DNA from: Streptomyces sp. NBC_01549
GTDB taxonomy: Bacteria; Actinomycetota; Actinomycetes; Streptomycetales; Streptomycetaceae
Direction of reading: 5' to 3'
Assembly: GCF_026339955.1 (NCBI RefSeq)
Contig: NZ_JAPEPW010000001.1
Coordinates: forward strand, 2,692,501 to 2,756,500
DNA: 64,000 nucleotides
In this document: positions 49,975 through 58,213 of the stretch, in pieces
Layout of the letters: each line of letters opens with the position of its first letter
Numbering within the stretch: position 1 is the stretch's first letter
Notes under the pieces: model-generated
Told to the model about the DNA's origin: nothing
The model's database searches: none
Seen by the model: the letters and a program-made list of their open reading frames with translations, nothing else
Translations under genes and position numbers: made by a program

Positions 49975-50235
49975 CAAGTCCTCAGAGTCCCTTCCCCAAG
50001 AGCCGCGTCTAACTGACGACGAAAGCCACATTACGGGATGAAAGGGACGGCCCTCCAGGCGGCACTCCAGTCCCGCCCAGACCCTCTTCGACCCCTCCAC
50101 CGTACGCCCCAACTCCGGCCCCCCGCACCCACGTCCACCCCCCGAAACGCGCACCGGCCCCACGGCGTCAGCGCCAGGGAGCGGGTATGAGGTAGAGTGA
50201 GCGAGCATTCGACACCGGGTAAACCGGCGTCTTAC

Positions 50236-50309
50236 GCGGGTGTAGTTTAGTGGTAGAACATCAGCTTCCCAAGCTGAGAGTGCGAGTTCGATTCTCGTCA
50301 CCCGCTCCA
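50236..50309 (+). tRNA. tRNA-Gly (anticodon CCC)
   Basis: A full cloverleaf: acceptor GCGGGTG/CACCCGC, anticodon loop TTCCCAA between TCAGC and GCTGA, T arm GCGAG-TTCGATT-CTCGT, and an encoded CCA end (50307-50309). It is the integration site of the mobile element: its 3' half from 50262 is repeated at 63198-63246. Confidence 0.95.
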
Positions 50310-50310
50310 T
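50262..50310. repeat. attL: 49-bp core at the tRNA-Gly 3' half
   Basis: Identical over 49 bp to 63198-63246. The core runs from the anticodon stem to one base past the CCA, as is usual for tyrosine integrases that use tRNA genes. The tRNA stays intact after integration. Confidence 0.93.
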
Positions 50311-50314
50311 ATGA

Positions 50315-50341
50315 AACCCCCAGGTCGATGACCCGGGGGTT
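50315..50341. terminator. terminator of tRNA-Gly
   Basis: AACCCCCAGGTC pairs with GACCCGGGGGTT (one mismatch), followed by CTTTGTTG. It is supplied by the element after integration. Confidence 0.8.
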
Positions 50342-50370
50342 CTTTGTTGTCTAGACCTGTAGGCGGGGCG

Positions 50371-50388
50371 CGCACCATAACCGCACCA
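50371..50388. promoter_or_regulatory. possible integrase arm sites, left
   Basis: CGCACCA twice, 11 bp apart (50371 and 50382). The same pair with the same spacing and orientation occurs near the right end (63073 and 63084). Confidence 0.5.
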
Positions 50389-50411
50389 TTAGGCCAAGGC
50401 ACACCACTCGG

Positions 50412-51131
50412 TCAGCTGACTCGCGGCAGAATCGGGGGCAGCTCCAGTTCCCTGGCAGCCGAGCGCAGGAACTGCTTGCGCGGCTTCCCACTGACCATCT
50501 CATCGAAGGCCCGTCCTGCCCAGATGAGGCACATGGCAGCCGTCACCTCCACCACGGAGGTCCCCACCCTAGGCTCACTGCGGAGGCTGGGGGGCTCGGT
50601 CGTCGGCTCGATGAAGGCGAAGGCGCCGACCGTGCTGGGGTGTGCGTAGCCGCAGAGATGACGGTAGACGGAATACAGCTCCCGCTTCGGATCGATCTCG
50701 TCGCACTGGGCCTGGAACTTGCGAAAGATCTCACTCTCGTCGCTCTTCTCGGCAGGCTCGTTCTTGATGGTGTCGACGAGGTCCTGCGGCAGCTTGAACG
50801 CCTTCTGCATGTCCGTCAGAGCAGCCCGGTTCGTCCGACCACCCTCCGCCAAAACACCGCGGGCACCGGCGTCACCCTTCTGTGAGAGCCAGTGCAGGCT
50901 GATAGTCGTCTCGAACATGGTCCGAAGCAAGATCAGTGCCTCATGGCCATACCCGAGATCGACGAGATGCAGAGCCGACTCTGCGAGGCGGTGCACCTCG
51001 GCGCACCACCCGTGCCCGATGAGAACGGGCCGATAGTTGCGGTGCTTCGCCTCAACAGGCCCAGCCGCCCGGTAGTCGGCGACCAGCTTCTCGACAGTTT
51101 CGCGGTACTGCTGGCGCGTGACGTTACTCAT
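50412..51131 (-). CDS. DUF5677 family protein
   Basis: A 239-residue helical protein (LAESALHLVDLGYGHEALIL, LRTMFETTISLHWLSQKGDA, YSVYRHLCGYAHPSTVGAFA), which I recognise as DUF5677-type. The YRHLCGYAH part resembles the RxxxxxH region of HEPN-like folds. It lies between attL and the integrase gene, a place for element cargo. A role in defence or RNA cleavage is a guess. No partner gene is next to it. Confidence 0.6.
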   Translation of the reverse strand: MSNVTRQQYRETVEKLVADYRAAGPVEAKHRNYRPVLIGHGWCAEVHRLAESALHLVDLGYGHEALILLRTMFETTISLHWLSQKGDAGARGVLAEGGRTNRAALTDMQKAFKLPQDLVDTIKNEPAEKSDESEIFRKFQAQCDEIDPKRELYSVYRHLCGYAHPSTVGAFAFIEPTTEPPSLRSEPRVGTSVVEVTAAMCLIWAGRAFDEMVSGKPRKQFLRSAARELELPPILPRVS

Positions 51132-51293
51132 GCTCGTTCCTCATGTCGGATGAGCGGAAGGGTACTTGAGCACGATCGGACTGGTTCACATATTTTTGTC
51201 CGCCCAGATCGCGCCGAGCAATAAGGGAGTTACGCAAGAGAAGGGCGAGCGCTTCAGCGCCCACCCTTCAAGATCAACATCGGGACTTGCTAG

Positions 51294-52433
51294 CTACGAA
51301 TCAGAGCCCCCGTCCTGCTTGGCACGCTCGGCGCGCACCATGTCGTCGAGCCCGGCCGCCACGTCCCGTTGCCGCTCCTCGTCGGAGTGCTGATAGATCA
51401 GCGCGGCCTTCTCGGAAGACTGACCGGCCCGGACCATCGTGTCCTTAAGGGTGGCGCCCGAACGAGTCGAGAGCGTGTGTCCGGTGTGACGAAGGTCGTA
51501 GAAACGGAAGCCGTCCGGGAGGCCCACGGCTGCACGGGCCCGGCGCCACTTCCGGCCGAAGGAGGTTCGCCGGAAAGGAGCTCCCTTCTCGCCGACGAAA
51601 AGCAGACCGTCCGGGCCCTTCTCGGCGAACCAGGCGAGGTGTTGCCTCACCTCCTTGTGCAGGAAACCCGGAAGCACGACGGCACGGACGCCCGCGTCCG
51701 ACTTGGTCTCACCGGGAGCACGCTTGCCGTTCGTCCGCTCCGGCTCGGCGACGCGGACACGGATCACCAGGTTGTCGGGGTCGACGTCACGACGGCGCAG
51801 GCCGGCCAGTTCCTCGGGCCGCATCGGACCGTACGCGCCGAGGTAGACCATGAGGCGCCAGCGGATACCGATCGCATCGGCGAGGGCGTCGACCTGGGCG
51901 ACGGTGGCGACGGGGCGTTCAGCGGCGGACTCCTTGCCCCCGCCCTTGATCCGGCACGGGTTGCGGCTCACCAGATCATCATCTACGGCCGTCTCGAAGA
52001 TGCCCTTGAGGAGGCGGTATGCCTTGGCGACGGTGGTCTTGGCTCCGGTGGTGCGGAGCCGCTCAGACCGCCATTCACGGACGCGAGGAGCGGTGATCTC
52101 GTCCAAATCGAGCGCGCCGAAGGTCGGAAGGAGGTGCAGTCGGAGGAGGTGCTTGTACAGATCCTCGGTGCGAACGGCCAACTCCCGCTCCTCGACCCAC
52201 TTCTCGGCGTAGACGCGGAAGTTGACCGACCCGGCGTCAGGAGCGCGCCAGTCCCCTCGGCTGAGATCTGCCTCAACCTGGGAGAGCCAGATCTCCGCGT
52301 CCTTCTTGGTCGCGAAGGTCTCGTCCGCCCGGACACGTTCACCGTCGGGCGCCAGGTAGGACGCTGTCCAACTCCCCGATCGGTACTGCCGCACCGCGCC
52401 GAAGCGGCGACGCCTGCCCTTCTTGTTGGCCAT
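51294..52433 (-). CDS. int: tyrosine site-specific integrase
   Basis: A 379-residue tyrosine recombinase. The N-terminal arm/SAM-like domain covers about 1-150. The catalytic domain has the first Arg in YGPMRPEELAGLRRRDV, the Lys in GETKSDAGVR, the box FYDLRHTGHTLS with the second Arg and a His, and the nucleophile Tyr in ALIYQHSDEER. The usual GH before the tyrosine reads AGQSSEK, that is Gln in place of His. It should act at the 49-bp tRNA core. Its start overlaps the xis stop by one base (TGATG). Confidence 0.92.
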   Translation of the reverse strand: MANKKGRRRRFGAVRQYRSGSWTASYLAPDGERVRADETFATKKDAEIWLSQVEADLSRGDWRAPDAGSVNFRVYAEKWVEERELAVRTEDLYKHLLRLHLLPTFGALDLDEITAPRVREWRSERLRTTGAKTTVAKAYRLLKGIFETAVDDDLVSRNPCRIKGGGKESAAERPVATVAQVDALADAIGIRWRLMVYLGAYGPMRPEELAGLRRRDVDPDNLVIRVRVAEPERTNGKRAPGETKSDAGVRAVVLPGFLHKEVRQHLAWFAEKGPDGLLFVGEKGAPFRRTSFGRKWRRARAAVGLPDGFRFYDLRHTGHTLSTRSGATLKDTMVRAGQSSEKAALIYQHSDEERQRDVAAGLDDMVRAERAKQDGGSDS

Positions 52434-52645
52434 CAGGCGGCCCTCCGCAGGCCGACGCGACGAAGCCGGATCGGCTCTACGGTGCGCGCTGCGATGAACT
52501 CCTCGACCGCGCTCTCGGGGATGCGGACATGCCGGCCGACCTTCACGTACCGGATGCGCCGCTCCTCGATCAGCCGCCGAGGGAAGCGGACGGTCGTGCC
52601 GAGCAAATCGGCGACTTGGTCGACCGAGAGATAGTGCTCAGCCAC
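52433..52645 (-). CDS. xis: excisionase-like HTH protein
   Basis: A 70-residue winged-helix protein (YLSVDQVADLLGTTVRFPRR, IRYVKVGRHVRIPESAVEEF) of the AlpA/excisionase type. It starts at a GTG at 52645, overlapping the rep stop by 8 bp, and ends in the start codon of int. The rep-xis-int order is as in pSAM2. Confidence 0.88.
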   Translation of the reverse strand: MAEHYLSVDQVADLLGTTVRFPRRLIEERRIRYVKVGRHVRIPESAVEEFIAARTVEPIRLRRVGLRRAA

Positions 52646-53996
52646 GGGTCGGTTCTCCTTCCGTTCCGGGGGCGGGGTCGAGGGATGCGGCGAGCCAGGC
52701 TTCGGCGGAGGACAGGCCGGTTCCGGCGAAGGCCCAGTGGGCGAGGACGTATGTCGTGTCGGTCCCGGTCTCGGTGGCTGTTGTGGCTTGAGCTCGGCGC
52801 CATTCGGCGCGGGCGTCGCGGAGTGCGCCGAGGGTGGTGGAGTAGCGGCGGGATTTGGTGGAGAAGTGGCCGCGGAAGCCGAGCATGTGGGCCCAGGCGC
52901 GGAGTCGGAGGTCTTCCAGGTCCTTGCGTGCGCCGAGGGTCCAGGCGGTACGGATCATTCGGCGGGCGTGGTCGGTGATGTCGAGCTGGGCGAGTTCGGC
53001 GAGGAACTTGAGGGGGCGGTCGAGAGCTCCCGTGGCGGTCTCGGCGCCCTTGGTGGCGTACTTGGCGATGTACGAGGCGACGGCCCGCTCGGTCAGCTCC
53101 TGGCCGCCGTCGAAGTCGGCGGATCGGATCGTGCGGACGTCGAGCTGACGGCCGAACGTGAAGATGTGGGCGCGTCCGTTGATGAGCGGGCCGTCCACGC
53201 GGACGTGGGCAGCGGCGGCACCGATGGCGTCGGTGAGCAGCTCGGCGGTGGCCCAGGCCGGGGGCGGGGTGTCGCCGCCCCCGGGGCCGTCGATGCGGAT
53301 GACGGCGTGGAAGTGGACGGCGCCGCGCTTCTGGTACTCGGCGACCTTGGCGAATGACACCCGGGCGTGCTCGCGGAAGGTGCGTTGTGAGAGTCCGGCC
53401 CGCTTGGCGACCTCGCGGCGCAGGTAGGTGGAGAGGCGGCGCCATAGAGGACCGGCGTGTGCGTTCCAGAGGACGGCGGCTTCGTAGTCGTAGGTGTCCG
53501 GGTTGAGCGGGGTGCCGAGCTCGGCGTCGTCTTGGTCGTGGTGGACGCCGCAGCGGCAGCGACGGACTGAACCGGCCGGGCCGGTGGGGCGGTTGTGGAC
53601 GGGGCCGAAGCTGGGTGCGGTGAAGGTGGCGAAGACGCGGGGGTGTGCGGCGACGCGTTCCGGGATGCCCTTGCCTCCGCGCAGGCCGGAGGTGATCAGG
53701 TGGAAGGTGTCGCGGCGGTAGACCTCGGCGCAGGCCGGGCATCGGGTGGTGCGGCGGTTGTTGCAGCGGACCAGGAGGTGACCGGCCGGGAGGGTGGTGG
53801 AGTCGAGGCGGTGGAGGATGTTGCCGATCTCTCCGGTGCGGGTGTTGACGTCGTATTCGGTGCGGTGGCCGTCGAGGCGGATCGGGTGGGTGCAGCCGCC
53901 GAGGCCGGAGAGCTGGCGGAGGATACCGGGCAGGGTGCCGTGCTGGGCCAGCTTGGCGAGTTCGGGCAGTGGGGGCGGGGTGGGGCGGGTGAAGAT
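52638..53996 (-). CDS. HUH-type replication initiator (RepSA-like), non-canonical start
   Basis: The frame is open from a stop at 54030-54032 to 52638 and codes for a full Rep of about 452 residues. Seen are ILRQLSGLGGCTHPIRLDGH, a zinc-binding part (RCNNRRTTRCPACAEVYRRD, RRCRCGVHHDQDD), the HUH motif RGAVHFHAVIR and the tyrosine motif SYIAKYATKG. No ATG, GTG or TTG occurs in frame before codon 213 (GTG at 53360), which would delete the zinc region. An AAGGAG lies six bases before an ATC at 53996, so ATC may be the start, or the start codon has mutated. Confidence 0.8.
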   Translation of the reverse strand: MFTRPTPPPLPELAKLAQHGTLPGILRQLSGLGGCTHPIRLDGHRTEYDVNTRTGEIGNILHRLDSTTLPAGHLLVRCNNRRTTRCPACAEVYRRDTFHLITSGLRGGKGIPERVAAHPRVFATFTAPSFGPVHNRPTGPAGSVRRCRCGVHHDQDDAELGTPLNPDTYDYEAAVLWNAHAGPLWRRLSTYLRREVAKRAGLSQRTFREHARVSFAKVAEYQKRGAVHFHAVIRIDGPGGGDTPPPAWATAELLTDAIGAAAAHVRVDGPLINGRAHIFTFGRQLDVRTIRSADFDGGQELTERAVASYIAKYATKGAETATGALDRPLKFLAELAQLDITDHARRMIRTAWTLGARKDLEDLRLRAWAHMLGFRGHFSTKSRRYSTTLGALRDARAEWRRAQATTATETGTDTTYVLAHWAFAGTGLSSAEAWLAASLDPAPGTEGEPTRG

Positions 53997-54099
53997 GGCG
54001 TTCTCCTTCTGGCTGGCTTGCTGCGCTGGTCAGGAGGGATGAGCCCCGGGGCGGCGGATGCTTGGCCGTGTCGAACCGCCCCGGGGCATCAGGCGCCGT

Positions 54100-54345
54100 T
54101 CAGCGCCGGTGGTGGTCGCGGAGCATCGAGCGCAGGACCACGGCGGCGATGGTGACCGATATGGCCGTGACGGCGACGGCGGCCAGGAGCGCGGTCAGGA
54201 CGACTCCGCCGACGAGGACTGTTGCGACCGCTCCGGGGCTGATGGAGATCTGCGGGAGCGTGCGTCGTACGGGGGCCGGATCGGCCGGGGCGTGGGTGTG
54301 CGCGGGCGGCGGCGTCGGGTTGTCGGGGTACTTGGGCAGGAACAC
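54100..54345 (-). CDS. SpdD-like plasmid spread protein
   Basis: An 81-residue protein from a GTG at 54345 with AAGGAGAC upstream. MFLPKYPDNPTPPPAHTHAP is typical of SpdD-like proteins. A hydrophobic C-terminal part follows (VATVLVGGVVLTALLAAVAV, ISVTIAAVVLRSM). Spd proteins help spread transferred elements through the mycelium. A candidate operator lies 11 bp upstream. Confidence 0.75.
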   Translation of the reverse strand: MFLPKYPDNPTPPPAHTHAPADPAPVRRTLPQISISPGAVATVLVGGVVLTALLAAVAVTAISVTIAAVVLRSMLRDHHRR

Positions 54346-54355
54346 AGCGTCTCCT

Positions 54356-54370
54356 TATCTACTCGTCTAG
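54356..54370. promoter_or_regulatory. candidate repressor operator, site 1
   Basis: TATCTACTCGTCTAG, upstream of the spdD-like gene. It shares ACTCGTCTA with the sites at 57243, 57319 and 58214. Confidence 0.6.
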
Positions 54371-54375
54371 TCATG

Positions 54376-54561
54376 TCAGCCGTTGACAATGCCCACGCCG
54401 GAACGTGTGCCGGAGTCGATGGCGGGGGCCATGAAGGTGTGCGAGAGCAGGAAGCCGAACAGGGTGATCACGACGACGATCCAGGTGCGGACGCCGAGGA
54501 ACTTGACCGCTCCCCAGGCGATGAAGCCGAGGACGAGGACGAGCGGGAGGCTGACGGTCAC
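54376..54561 (-). CDS. small two-helix membrane protein of the transfer operon
   Basis: A 61-residue protein from a GTG at 54561 (VTVSLPLVLVLGFIAWGAVK, FLGVRTWIVVVITLFGFLLS). It has two transmembrane helices and a polar tail (APAIDSGTRSGVGIVNG). It lies between spd genes, as in other AICEs; function unknown. Confidence 0.65.
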   Translation of the reverse strand: MTVSLPLVLVLGFIAWGAVKFLGVRTWIVVVITLFGFLLSHTFMAPAIDSGTRSGVGIVNG

Positions 54562-54577
54562 GGGGGTGCGGGTCCTT

Positions 54578-54769
54578 TCAGCGGACGGGGCAGCGGTGGG
54601 TGCGGGCGGCGAGTTCGGCGGCGGCGCGGCTGTCGTAGTCGGCGGAGAAGCCGCAGCGCGGGGCGGTGCAGGCGGCGGTGTGCTTCTCACGGCCCCGTTT
54701 GTCGTAGGCGGTGCCGACCTGGACGGGGCCGATGCGGGTGACGTCACGGAAGCGGCGGTTGGCGGTCAC
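54578..54769 (-). CDS. mobile element transfer protein (SpdA-like)
   Basis: A 63-residue protein from a GTG at 54769 with AAAGGAG upstream: FRDVTRIGPVQVGTAYDKRG, HTAACTAPRCGFSADYDSR and ELAARTHRC. It has a small C..C..C zinc-binding pattern. This family is a regular part of AICE transfer operons. Confidence 0.78.
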   Translation of the reverse strand: MTANRRFRDVTRIGPVQVGTAYDKRGREKHTAACTAPRCGFSADYDSRAAAELAARTHRCPVR

Positions 54770-54781
54770 GCGGATCTCCTT

Positions 54782-55402
54782 TCAGAGCTGAGCGACGATG
54801 GCGTCGGCCATGGGGGCGGGGACGCCGAGTCGGGCGCGGAGAGTCGGGGTGTCGATGGCCGCTCCCGTACGGTTCCGGTGCTCGGCGGCGACCTTTCGGG
54901 CGTGCTCGACCAGGGCGGCCGGTACGGCGACGGCAGGCGGCGCGGGGGTCGGCTTGGGTGCCGGTTGCGCGGGGAGCTCCGGGGTGGGATCGGGCGCGTC
55001 CTCCTGGTCCTGCTGGTCCTCGGTGCCCTCGTGCGGGGCCGGGGCCGAGTGGGCGAGGAGGGTTCCGCCGAGGAAGGCGACCGCGGGCCAGCCCGCGACG
55101 AGGATGCGCAGCCATGCCGGCACCTGGTCCAGGTCGAGGAGTCCGGCGGTGGCGACGTTGGCCCCGAGGGAGGCGGTGAGCGCGATGACGAACCAGCACC
55201 ACCCAGCCGCTTTCTCCTCACCGGTCCGCAGCCGGCGCCAGGCGGCGACGAGCAGCAGGTCGACGGAGACGGGATACGCCCAGGCCTTCCATCCGTCCTG
55301 ACCGGCCGCCGAGGCGACGTCGTGCAGGTGGGCGAAGGACAGTGCTGCGGCGATGAGCGCCTGGACGAGTACCGCGTCGACACGGGCCAGTTGGGCGCGC
55401 AT
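54782..55402 (-). CDS. SpdB-like DUF2637 membrane protein
   Basis: A 206-residue protein. Four hydrophobic segments (VDAVLVQALIAAALSFAHLH, AYPVSVDLLLVAAWRR, WCWFVIALTASLGANVATAG, ILVAGWPAVAFLGGTLLA) make up the DUF2637 domain. A Pro/Glu-rich linker and a helical tail (TLRARLGVPAPMADAIVAQL) follow. It matches SpdB proteins, thought to form septal pores for spread of the element in the mycelium. The ATG at 55402 follows AAGGAG. Confidence 0.82.
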   Translation of the reverse strand: MRAQLARVDAVLVQALIAAALSFAHLHDVASAAGQDGWKAWAYPVSVDLLLVAAWRRLRTGEEKAAGWCWFVIALTASLGANVATAGLLDLDQVPAWLRILVAGWPAVAFLGGTLLAHSAPAPHEGTEDQQDQEDAPDPTPELPAQPAPKPTPAPPAVAVPAALVEHARKVAAEHRNRTGAAIDTPTLRARLGVPAPMADAIVAQL

Positions 55403-55496
55403 GCTACGGCTCCTTCCGGATTTAGGATTCAGGCATGGGAGGGGTAGGGAGTTGGCGCGAGGCGGTCACGCCGACCGGGGTGGGGAGGGGCGAGTG

Positions 55497-56876
55497 TCAG
55501 TCGGTCACGGGGCGCGGCTGGAGTACCGAGGCCGTCGCAGTCTCGACGGGCCGTACGGGCACGTCGGGCCGGAAGCGCTTGAGCGCGGGCAGGTCGGGCA
55601 CCAGGTGGGCCGACTCGCGGCAGATCTCGGCGGCGTCGCCGAGGGAGAGATACGGGGTGCGGATGCGGGACCAGCCACCGGAGGTGTCACCGGCCACGGC
55701 CAGGCCAGGCCGTTCGGGAGCGATGGCGCACGCGGCGGAGACGGCCTCGGGGGCGATGTCGCCGAGCGCCATCTTGGCGGAGGCTTCGTCGTTGACGCGG
55801 TGGCAGACACGGCCGGTCAACTGGGCCCGGAGCATGGTGGCGCCCTTGCCCAGTTCGGCGCCGAAGCGCTGCCCGCAGACCTCCAGGTAGATACCGGCGG
55901 CACGGCCGAGCTGAGCGAGACGGATGAGCTGGGTGACCATCTCGTCGCGCCGGTCCTCGTCCTTGCGCGTGGCGACGAGGAAGAGTTCGGCCACCTCGTC
56001 GACGAACAGCACGATGGGCACGGGACGTTCGTGCTCGGGCAGGCCCCAGATGTCCGAGGTGATCTCCTCGTCGGGGGCGTCCGGCGCGATCCCCTGCCGG
56101 GCCTTGATCAGGTCGTATCGGTCCTCCATTTCCTTGACGAGCACCGGCAGCAGCTCGGCCGCCTGCTCGGGGTCGGTGGCCAGTGCCGAGAGCCGGTCGG
56201 CGAACGGCGCCAGCTCCACACCGCGCTTGCAGTCGATGCCGACCAGGGCGACGGGCTGCGGGGCGAGTCCAGCGACGAGATGCCGCAAGTACATGGACTT
56301 GCCTGACAGCGTGGCACCGAGGGTCAGTTGATGAGGCACGGTCCGGTAGTCCCGTACGAACGGGGTGGCGTCCTCCCGCAGCGCCACAGGCACCTTGAGG
56401 AACCCGCCATCAACCTTGCGCGGCATCCGGACCCGCCTCAGCACGTCGAAGCCGACGAGCCGCAGTTCGACCACACCAGGCTTGACGGTCGTGACGTACA
56501 CGGCGTGGACGCCCCAGGCATGCCGCAGCCGTTCGGCCGAGGCGGCTACGTCGGCGGGTTCCTGCCCCGGAGCGAGCCGCAGACGAAGCCGTAACCCGGT
56601 CGAAGTGGGCCGGATGATTCCCCGACGCGGCGGTACGGGGCGTATCTCCCGTCGGGTGGTGGCCTTGACCGCCAGGACCCGCAGCCGGGAGGGAGCCACG
56701 GTCAGGCCGCAGGCCTCCATGACGGAGCTGTAGGAGCTGAGCAGCCGGGCCGTGGATATCGGGAGGCCGACCGTGGACCAGTAGACGCCGGGGTGCTTGG
56801 CCCGGGTGTAGGCAGCCCCGCCGCCGAGCGCGGCGACAGGACCACCCACCTCCAGAAGCGTTGCCAGATCGGTCAT
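55497..56876 (-). CDS. FtsK/SpoIIIE-like DNA transfer protein (TraSA-like)
   Basis: A 459-residue ATPase. Walker A is GATLSGKSMYLR and Walker B is PVPIVLFVDEVAELF, with a following AGIYLEVCGQRFGAELGKG. The N-terminal part is short with little membrane sequence. Such proteins move double-stranded DNA between hyphae in Streptomyces conjugation. The ATG at 56876 overlaps the stop of the SCO3933-type gene (TGATG). Confidence 0.9.
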   Translation of the reverse strand: MTDLATLLEVGGPVAALGGGAAYTRAKHPGVYWSTVGLPISTARLLSSYSSVMEACGLTVAPSRLRVLAVKATTRREIRPVPPRRGIIRPTSTGLRLRLRLAPGQEPADVAASAERLRHAWGVHAVYVTTVKPGVVELRLVGFDVLRRVRMPRKVDGGFLKVPVALREDATPFVRDYRTVPHQLTLGATLSGKSMYLRHLVAGLAPQPVALVGIDCKRGVELAPFADRLSALATDPEQAAELLPVLVKEMEDRYDLIKARQGIAPDAPDEEITSDIWGLPEHERPVPIVLFVDEVAELFLVATRKDEDRRDEMVTQLIRLAQLGRAAGIYLEVCGQRFGAELGKGATMLRAQLTGRVCHRVNDEASAKMALGDIAPEAVSAACAIAPERPGLAVAGDTSGGWSRIRTPYLSLGDAAEICRESAHLVPDLPALKRFRPDVPVRPVETATASVLQPRPVTD

Positions 56877-57232
56877 CAGGCCGTGGCCCCCACGGCCGCG
56901 GGGAACGCGGCCGGAGTGACGGCGGCGGAGCGGTAGGCGATGCCGTGCCGCTGCTGCCCGTTGAACACGCTCTCCCACGGACGGGCCACGAGCCCCGGCA
57001 GCGAGACCGGAGCACCGAGCGCGAGCCCCTCGGACACCCCGCTCTCCGGAACCGTGACCTTGATCAGGGAGGACTCCCCTTCCTCGATGTAGACGACGCC
57101 GATCGTCATCAGGGCCTCGCCGCTGTTGACGTCCTTGGCGATCTCGCCGGTCTGCCGGTCGCGGACCTTGGGCTCGGGCGCCTCGGTCAGCAGGATCGTC
57201 GCGGCCGAGGTCTCCACACGGATGGTGCGCAA
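56876..57232 (-). CDS. SCO3933-type regulatory protein
   Basis: A 118-residue beta-rich protein (IRVETSAATILLTEAPEPKV, RDRQTGEIAKDVNSGEALMT, KVTVPESGVSEGLALGAPVS). This family is found right before the FtsK-like gene in many AICEs and is taken to regulate transfer. It follows two candidate operators, at 57243 and 57319. Confidence 0.72.
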   Translation of the reverse strand: MRTIRVETSAATILLTEAPEPKVRDRQTGEIAKDVNSGEALMTIGVVYIEEGESSLIKVTVPESGVSEGLALGAPVSLPGLVARPWESVFNGQQRHGIAYRSAAVTPAAFPAAVGATA

Positions 57233-57242
57233 GAGTTCTTCC

Positions 57243-57257
57243 TATCTACTCGTCTAT
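57243..57257. promoter_or_regulatory. candidate repressor operator, site 2
   Basis: TATCTACTCGTCTAT, 11 bp upstream of the transfer operon's first gene. Confidence 0.6.
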
Positions 57258-57318
57258 ACAAGATGCAGCCTTCGAACCCGATCTCCGGGAACGACGACCA
57301 CCCTGCCACACAACTTGC

Positions 57319-57336
57319 CCACTCGTCTATACGAGT
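57319..57336. promoter_or_regulatory. candidate repressor operator, site 3
   Basis: CCACTCGTCTATACGAGT, with an inverted repeat ACTCGT-CTAT-ACGAGT, further upstream of the transfer operon. Confidence 0.6.
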
Positions 57337-57409
57337 ATGCCTGTTGGCGTGTACGAGTTCCGGGAAGCGGCCTCGCGCACCACCGCGGATCACCCGCTCC
57401 TCACGCCGA

Positions 57410-58198
57410 TCACGTCGCCGGGAGCTGGTACGACAGGACGTACGCATCCGCCGCCATGACCGTGTCGCAGACCTCCACGGCCCGCCCCTCGGTGTCGTAC
57501 GCGGTGCGGATCAGGTGGATCACGGGCACACCGGAAGCCAGCCGGAGCGTCTTGACCTCGGACGGCGAGGGCATCCGGGCCCGGATCTCCTCCTCGAAGT
57601 GGTCGAGGCGGTGACCGAGCTCCTCAAGACGGGCGTAGATGCCGCCGGGACCGGGATTGGGCTCGGCGATCGGGGTGTCGCGGGCGATGTCGAGCGGGAG
57701 ATACGAGGTGGCGAACTCGACCGGACGCCCGTCGAGGAGATACCGGCGCCGGCGGGCGAGCACGCGCCGCACGGAGCCGAGCCGCGTGGAGATGTCCTGA
57801 CTGGCCTTCTCCTCCTTGACCTCCAGACTGTCCACCTGCGGGTGACTTCCGGCGGCGTCGGCCTCGACGATGAACGCGGACTTTCCCTGTTCACGGTGGC
57901 GCCGGGCGAACCGGTCGGAGGCGAGCCGCCGCACGGGCGGGCGTGGTCGCACGAAGACGCCCTTCCCGTGCTCGGCATGGACGAGCCCCTCGCCCTGGAG
58001 GATGGAGAAGGAGTTCCGGACGGTCATCCGGGACACTCCGTAGTGCTCGACGAGCTCAGCTTCCGAGGGGAGCTTTTCGCCCTCCTTGAATCGCCCACGG
58101 TCGATGGCCTCGCGCAGCTGGTCGGCGATCTGCCGGAACACCGCACGATCGCTCGTGGGGTCCAGGTCGCCGAGAAGGCTGGTCGGGAGTGAGGTCAC
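57410..58198 (-). CDS. GntR family repressor (KorSA-like)
   Basis: A 262-residue GntR/HutC-type protein. The winged helix (residues about 18-85) reads FRQIADQLREAIDRGRFKEG and LVEHYGVSRMTVRNSFSILQ, and the C-terminal UTRA domain includes RRRRYLLDGRPVEFATSYLP and AYDTEGRAVEVCDTVMAADA. In pSAM2 the GntR-type KorSA represses its own gene and the transfer/replication activator gene. Candidate operators before this gene, the transfer operon and the spdD-like gene fit this role. The GTG at 58198 follows AAAGGAG. Confidence 0.85.
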   Translation of the reverse strand: MTSLPTSLLGDLDPTSDRAVFRQIADQLREAIDRGRFKEGEKLPSEAELVEHYGVSRMTVRNSFSILQGEGLVHAEHGKGVFVRPRPPVRRLASDRFARRHREQGKSAFIVEADAAGSHPQVDSLEVKEEKASQDISTRLGSVRRVLARRRRYLLDGRPVEFATSYLPLDIARDTPIAEPNPGPGGIYARLEELGHRLDHFEEEIRARMPSPSEVKTLRLASGVPVIHLIRTAYDTEGRAVEVCDTVMAADAYVLSYQLPAT

Positions 58199-58213
58199 GA
58201 GTACTCCTTTAGG

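Noticed and set aside
50150..50310. Minus-strand ORF across the tRNA (VTRIELALSAWEA-type peptide), also at 63232
   Set aside because: It is a chance translation of the tRNA-Gly antisense strand, which appears at both copies of the tRNA 3' half.
51294..52433. The integrase as part of the tail locus
   Set aside because: It lies 19 kb away, next to its own att core in tRNA-Gly with xis and rep genes; no att repeat flanks the tail locus.
52570..53742. 390-codon minus-strand ORF over the rep gene with ATG start
   Set aside because: The product is Arg/Pro-rich nonsense; the neighbouring frame carries the HUH and zinc motifs and is the true gene.
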